A DNA stretch of 64,000 nt from contig NZ_VIDQ01000017.1 of the NCBI RefSeq assembly GCF_009760915.1, forward strand, positions 41,901 to 105,900, read 5' to 3'. The notes under the pieces were generated by a model. That model was not told the DNA's origin. It saw nothing but the letters and a program-made list of their open reading frames with translations, and did no database searches. Source of the stretch: Azohydromonas aeria (lineage in GTDB: Bacteria > Pseudomonadota > Gammaproteobacteria > Burkholderiales > Burkholderiaceae_C). Positions 62,301 through 64,000 of the stretch are shown here, piece by piece (position 1 is the stretch's first letter; every line of letters begins with the position of its first letter). The translations under genes were made by a program, and so were the position numbers.

Positions 62301-64000
62301 TGCAGCAGCTCGGCCCGGGACAGACGCTGGTGGAGCGCTTCACCTACACGCTCACCGACGCCGACGGCGACACCAGCAGCGCCGAGCTCGTCATCACCAT
62401 CCGCGGCACCGACGACCTGCCCGTGGCGGTGGACGACAGCCGCAGCGTGGACGAGGACACGGCCACGCCGCTGACGGGCAGCGTGCGGGCCAACGACACG
62501 CCGGGCGACGGCACGCTGGCGCAGCACACCGTGACCTGGGGCGGCGAGGTACCGGCCTACGGCACCATCACCCGCAACGCCGACGGCAGCTACAGCTACA
62601 CGCTGGACAACGCCAACCCGCTGGTGCAGCGCCTCGTCGCGGGCGAGACGCTGGTGGAGCGCTTCACCTACACGCTCACCGACGCCGACGGCGACACCAG
62701 CAGCGCCACGCTGGTCATCACCATCCGCGGCACCAATGACGTGCCGACACTCGTCATCGACGACGGCAACGGCGGCGCCACCGGCCAGGCCAGCGTGTCG
62801 GAGCGGGGGCTGGCCGACGCCGACGGCAGCCAGGCGACGCAGGGCCGCTTCGTCGTGAGCGCGCCCGACGGGCTGCAGGGCGTGAGCGTGGGCGGCACCT
62901 TCGTCAGCGCCGCCCGGCTGGCCGCCCTGGGCGGCTCGCCGCTGGAGATCGTCACCGCGCGCGGCGTGCTCACGCTCACCGGCTACGACGCGGCCAGCGG
63001 CGCCGTGTCCTGGCGCTACGTGCTGTCGTCGCCGCAGGCCCATGCGGGCAGCGGCGGCGACGTCACGGACGACATCGCGCTGCAGGTGCTCGACCGCGAC
63101 GGCGACCGCGTGGCGGGCACGCTGCGCGTGCTCGTGCTCGACGACGCGCCGCTGGCGCGCGACGACGCGGCGCAGCTGGGCATCGCGCTGCCGCGTGCCA
63201 CGGCCAGCGGCAACCTGCTCGGCGGCGCCGGCCGCGGCGATGGCGACGTGGCCGACCGCCTGGGCGCGGATGCGCCCGTGACCGTGGTCGGCATTGCCTT
63301 CGAGAGCCGCAGCGGCAGCGTGGGCGCGGGCGCGCTGCGCGGCCAGTACGGCACGCTGCGCGTCGAGGCCGACGGCCGCTACGTCTATGCCGTGGACGAT
63401 GCCCATCCCGCGGTGGCGGCGCTGGGCGACGGCAAGATCCTCACCGAGCGCTTCACCTACACCATCCGTGACGCCGACGGCAGCACCAGCACCGCCACGC
63501 TGGTCGTCACCATCCGCGGCAACTCGGCCTTCGTGAAGTTCGGCGACCAGATCTTCCCGGTGGCGTACGAGCCGCAGCAGCGCGACATCGCCCAGGCCAT
63601 GGCGCCGGGGCTGTTCGTGCAGCACGCGGTACGCGATTCGGCCCGGGAGAGCCTGGAGCTGACGGCCGGCATGGGACTGGACCTGGGCGACGAGCTGCAA
63701 AGCCAGACGCTGCTGGACAACCTGGCCATGAGCCACAGCCAGCATGTCGGCCGCGACGGCGTGGCCTTTTCGCAGCAGCTGGAGCGCGAGGCCAGGCAGC
63801 TGCTGGCGCAGCGGCTGCGCGGGTCCGACCTGATGGCGCCGACGCTGCCGGCCCCTGCGGACGGGCCCGCGGAGTCGGGCGGCAGCTTGCCGGCGAGCGC
63901 GCCGGTGCAGGAAGCCGCCGCGCCGCCGGCCACCGAGCGCATCGTCGTGCCCCGGCCCGCGGCGGCCGATGGCGCCGGCGCGCCGCGCGAGGCGGCCGTG
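56396..64000 (+). CDS. Giant repeat adhesin with DUF4347 and VCBS-like repeats (C-terminus cut by window edge)
   Basis: A continuous frame of 2,535 codons that leaves the window open. The N terminus has the short motif RFALESRQLFDGAA seen at the head of large RTX-like adhesins, then a DUF4347 domain (about 73-232). After it come some ten cadherin/Ig-like modules, linked by N-D-x-P turns (VNDDP, VNDLP, VNDPP, VNDEP, VNDAP, SNDPP, TNDAP, TNDVP). Residues ~1911-2117 hold two near-identical VCBS-like repeats. The last ~150 visible residues are non-repetitive, polar and Ala-rich. No Sec signal peptide is seen; type I secretion is likely, with the signal beyond the edge. ATG at 56396. Confidence 0.93.
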   Translation, partial: MPTAAKPAPKFRPRAHRFALESRQLFDGAALVEAAAVGADMHHEGGDGHDAQPAAAEQAQPAAAEPAAPAPQRHVYVIDQGVANWQQLAAAVPAGGEVVLLTPQADGVAQLAAALQGQSGIASLSIFSHAAAGELRLGAGTVDAGSAARQAAQWQAIGAALGSDADILLYGCDLAHDGTQLLQRLAELTGADVAASTNATGAARAGGDWTLEAAVGAIETRALVVDGYSGLLANPSVTISTTAITVIEASANNAAGVSSFAFSSGWAVSDGTNGNVTVTATLSSAALGQLQNGTDTGSTLSFSGTSATALAWLNALRFNATEDEIGNTALSGTLSVAVSAVDVNGATLNGTTRSIAVTVTPSNDPATLVPVAQSVGEGATTTIAAATLGAFDPEVAFGTQVMAQLVYRLNAEPQHGYLTLNGARLGVDSIFTQADVIAGRLAYVHTATGADQNLPDAFTVRLNDGATPVAASATAVVTLNIAAVNLPPTVSGTGSAYEGQPANAAPPIGSFIVAGDGGDNEDPATLRVLITALPSDGALYFDGVAVGVGFEFAYADRARLTYANLSSREPGSGYPYGDSFGVLVSDGGGGTGTPASTAATIAISVRSVNDDPVLDQANAPLRADVPQGSGVRSVVLQESMFRITDVDSSAEAVSIIVTDLADLSHGQLQLAGKTLTVGSTFTLAQLRANQVSYVQTYLAGGDLYDTFKFQVVDNATSLFWDAAGAQYARAGGVHAGSGAASPLSTFNFTVGLDQTADPDYDPQPATPDPTPDPPGNSATKVLGADASLGEGGAVVLSAASLSYSVTTPNGVVDPQQIVYTVASLDGGPAGGGWNGTLQRWNGSAWVALGRYDTFTQADLNAGNGVTLDPSGNPVQPAPVGLLRYVHDGASEDFESSVRFSVSAGVLVDGGGGSLAIDRWEPTFAFRITPVNDLPTVTGSTSTVIREGGTAYITTGQLAVADADDAISTDGAGLYEAADTLPGGGANFAYNNGAGGGLPLRFQVVSLPTGGTLESSSDNGVTWTAVTAGQTLDASLLTGSAATTGLRFVSDGLETRQTSFQVRSVDRWGALSATTAAVTIQITNVNDPPAIAARPGNADPTDPERPGVQVSYNEPLYAREGTFTQITSTLLQAFDPDSTDQQVQYRITAAPTHGSLAYSTNGTTFTLLGAGSAFTKADVAAGRIYYVQRGSEPVAAPSATTPDDKFVFTVADGDKEQAGNEFWIYFDPLANDAPVVSVTSAAIINIDSAVAANNPVAVFRVADADLDFVTTPDVGLGTTARETDFLQVTVRLLPASGSLPVSAATYAGVTLAPGAGAGAVVGVDLDGDGQREHTGNGDYLVLSGTRQQVNDALAGLTLTFADDRDALYRVQVIADDRLRDADGKLLGTGANGGAYNQPASATASTVAVPSTEYDWYTASVPTTGAITGNLHSTFVQVRASSVNDEPDLVAPATLDIDEDTLTFIGNRFGVSDAESAAFGTPVSVTLGVNHGTLHLGAVGTAEGSFTVSGRTVTVSGDGSASVTLTGAAADIDALLKDATRGLRYQAGANVNGDMNAGAAGDVTLTMSFDDSGSRFGGDTGSGSQANNGTPKQVAITLVPVNDAPVLSGTTGATVRENAATGTESVRLLAGGDVSDVDLATTPGLDPAVFGSGSLTVSLTDAAGYRPGDILFVDLDPAALPAGVTVAGGVGTALTVSFDADTTLAQVRTVLNALAYRSSSDNPTANGTDATRSYRIELNDGNNAQPGGNAGGPARPSNALVGVLTLEASNDPPAAVDDTHSISEDSVFVGSNVITGRVSAEADSDPDNPLSSLRISAVRPGTGGASTDGTAAVGIGLTGSYGVLRLDADGTYRYDLDNTNPLVQQLGPGQTLTDTFSYTLADPDGGTSTAVLRITIAGTNDAPVAQDDAATVDEDTATPLTGSVWANDTPGDGTPAQHTVTWGGEVPAYGTITRNADGSYSYTLDNTNPLVQQLGPGQTLVERFTYTLTDADGDTSSAELVITIRGTDDLPVAVDDSRSVDEDTATPLTGSVRANDTPGDGTLAQHTVTWGGEVPAYGTITRNADGSYSYTLDNANPLVQRLVAGETLVERFTYTLTDADGDTSSATLVITIRGTNDVPTLVIDDGNGGATGQASVSERGLADADGSQATQGRFVVSAPDGLQGVSVGGTFVSAARLAALGGSPLEIVTARGVLTLTGYDAASGAVSWRYVLSSPQAHAGSGGDVTDDIALQVLDRDGDRVAGTLRVLVLDDAPLARDDAAQLGIALPRATASGNLLGGAGRGDGDVADRLGADAPVTVVGIAFESRSGSVGAGALRGQYGTLRVEADGRYVYAVDDAHPAVAALGDGKILTERFTYTIRDADGSTSTATLVVTIRGNSAFVKFGDQIFPVAYEPQQRDIAQAMAPGLFVQHAVRDSARESLELTAGMGLDLGDELQSQTLLDNLAMSHSQHVGRDGVAFSQQLEREARQLLAQRLRGSDLMAPTLPAPADGPAESGGSLPASAPVQEAAAPPATERIVVPRPAAADGAGAPREAAV
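62126..62747 (+). repeat. Two tandem 324-bp repeats inside the adhesin gene
   Basis: A unit beginning GACGAGGACACGGCCACGCC at 62126 recurs at 62450. The spacing is 324 bp (108 codons), and long stretches are identical. The two copies encode the VCBS-like modules with TRNADGSYSYTLDN. A more diverged relative precedes them (about 61918-62125). Confidence 0.9.

Noticed and set aside
57479..63745. A 2,088-codon open frame on the minus strand across the adhesin gene
   Set aside because: It lies entirely opposite a real gene; its product is a His/Arg/Ala/Val-rich composition with no domain. GC-rich DNA with biased third positions leaves the antisense frame open.

Overview
The window is GC-rich chromosomal DNA, almost certainly from a betaproteobacterium of the order Burkholderiales and probably a relative of the Comamonadaceae. 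Evidence is the dense coding, the strong G/C bias at third codon positions, and families that are common in that group (DUF4148, DUF3182, DUF3422, TctA/TctB and TctC-type binding proteins). Genes are packed on both strands with few gaps over 200 bp. I see no insertion sequence, prophage, CRISPR array or rRNA. One tRNA is present.

Layout. 1-4.6 kb: recC and the start of recB (minus), separated by a nested inverted repeat. 4.8-6.1 kb: a small MNT/HEPN module with two tandem HEPN-like genes and one nucleotidyltransferase. 6.0-11.2 kb: a DUF4148 protein, the trkA-trkH potassium uptake pair and a chemotaxis receptor. 11.3-15.6 kb: alpha/beta hydrolase, DUF3182, DUF72 and glucokinase (minus). 15.7-20.9 kb: tRNA-Thr, fbp, pepN and prfB with its programmed frameshift. 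21.0-23.7 kb: a DUF4212/sodium-solute symporter pair, then a 34-residue membrane peptide behind two abutting FNR-like boxes. 23.6-29.5 kb: hydrolase, acyl-CoA synthetase, an Hsp20 with a long low-complexity N terminus, aldo/keto reductase, YbaK and dodecin. 29.6-34.8 kb: DUF2238, DUF3422, plsY, a RidA-like protein, and an rnm/yciO pair like that of E. coli. 34.9-42.5 kb: two adjacent PQQ-type sugar dehydrogenases with different export signals, recJ translationally coupled to an RpfE-like gene, and lolC-lolD.

42.6-54.4 kb holds the most unusual gene: a 937-residue exported protein that appears to fuse an SsuA/NitT-type binding domain, an HExxH metallopeptidase-like domain and a TctC-type binding domain. 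It is followed by a short moxR-DUF58-batA cluster, a membrane-anchored trypsin-like protease, tatD, a spermidine-synthase-like protein, and tctB-tctA with no separate tctC beside them. 54.5-64 kb: a gamma-glutamyltransferase-family enzyme and the first 2,535 codons of a giant repeat adhesin (DUF4347, cadherin/Ig-like and VCBS-like repeats) that runs off the right edge.

Most of the window is housekeeping: DNA repair (RecBC, RecJ), translation (RF2, tRNA-Thr, YbaK), envelope biogenesis (PlsY, LolCD), carbon metabolism (Glk, Fbp) and ion homeostasis (Trk). The points worth following up are the triple-domain fusion, the MNT/HEPN triad in which one HEPN copy has lost the motif tyrosine, the FNR-linked micro-peptide, the paired sugar dehydrogenases and the adhesin. 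All functional statements come from reading motifs and family resemblance; no database search was run.
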